From NCBI GenBank assembly GCA_003427395.1, contig BFEA01000234.1, positions 504,522-547,289 on the forward strand: a stretch of 42,768 bases of DNA, given 5' to 3'. The DNA is from Chara braunii (lineage: Eukaryota; Streptophyta; Charophyceae; Charales; Characeae). Shown here piece by piece: positions 42,449 through 42,768 of the stretch (within the stretch, counting starts at the first letter, position 1; each line of letters starts with the position of its first letter). Both the position numbers and the translations under genes were made by a program. The notes beneath the pieces are model-generated. The model was not told where the DNA came from, searched no databases, and worked only from the letters and a program-made list of their open reading frames with translations.

Positions 42449-42768
42449 GGACCTCACGCAAGAAACAAAAAAGGAAAAAGACCTGTTTCATGTTCCTCAC
42501 TTCCTGGACAGATACATTCCTCAAAGCACTTGTGAGGTGAGGGCCTTCCCGACGTAGGTGGATTCGAAGTTCCTCGTTTCTTTACCTTTTTATTTCTTCT
42601 TTTTCTTTTTTCTGTTTTTGGCCTCCATGCCTGCCCCGAGCCCCCCACTTCTTCGGAGTAGGCTACTCTCGAGACTTCGCTTTTGCCTGTGAAGGGTAGT
42701 GCCTGCGAATATCGGCTGTCTCTCGGGCGTGGCCAGTCTGGGGTGTGGCCAAGACATCTCTGCCGTGG
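42449..42768. other. No recognised feature
   Basis: Pyrimidine-rich tract (42580-42620) and otherwise unique sequence up to the window edge. Short frames here have no recognisable content. Confidence 0.5.

Overview
The window reads as nuclear DNA of a streptophyte (land-plant-lineage) alga, most likely a charophyte such as Chara. This is an inference from four things: a plant-type aldo/keto reductase, a plant-type ribosomal protein L7, PIF/Harbinger transposases that occur beside trihelix (Myb/SANT-like) proteins, and a very high load of retroposons, foldback sequences and microsatellites. There is no bacterial gene organisation. Only two host-type coding sequences are convincing: the aldo/keto reductase (1619-2683, minus) and RPL7 (16172-17005, plus). 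Nearly everything else is mobile or repetitive DNA.

Layout. 1-1640: tandem and dispersed repeats rich in GAT/ATC, in which decayed copies of the 3' end of the neighbouring reductase gene recur around a CCACGTGTC motif. 1619-2683: aldo/keto reductase, followed upstream (2791-3065) by a cluster of E2F-like TTTGGCGCC sites. 3300-5060: small foldback elements, a 5'-truncated tRNA-SINE, short retroposon-like repeats and a G-rich minisatellite. 5468-15438: one 9.97-kb PIF/Harbinger-type DNA transposon with 20-bp terminal inverted repeats and a TTG target duplication. It carries a broken DDE transposase, an internal long inverted repeat, an unrecognised two-piece gene and a broken trihelix gene. 15512-16053: a tRNA-derived SINE with an internal 115-bp duplication. 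16172-17005: an intronless RPL7 with an in-frame 84-nt insertion of a short A-tailed repeat. 18362-22733: a decayed Ty3/gypsy retrotransposon on the minus strand (gag, protease, RT, RNase H; no integrase seen) with an initiator-Met-type primer binding site. 25390-27490: a long inverted repeat whose arms are Harbinger transposase fragments. 27.9-28.6 kb: short repeats, hairpins and a hammerhead-ribozyme-like core, then a 277-bp N gap.

29428-42099 is a single array of 176 uniform 72-bp units (12,672 bp, exactly 176 x 72). It begins inside the 3' end of a tRNA-derived SINE (29092-29427). A single-copy relative of the unit lies at about 17891-17926 and ends in poly(A), so the satellite looks like an expanded SINE tail. 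This is the most unusual structure in the window, although the uniformity of the units means an assembly artefact must be excluded.

The parts do not form a pathway. The story is one of turnover: retroposition (SINEs, short A-tailed repeats, possibly the RPL7 copy), DNA transposition (PIF/Harbinger), decay by frameshifts, and local amplification of ends (reductase 3' end, SINE tail).
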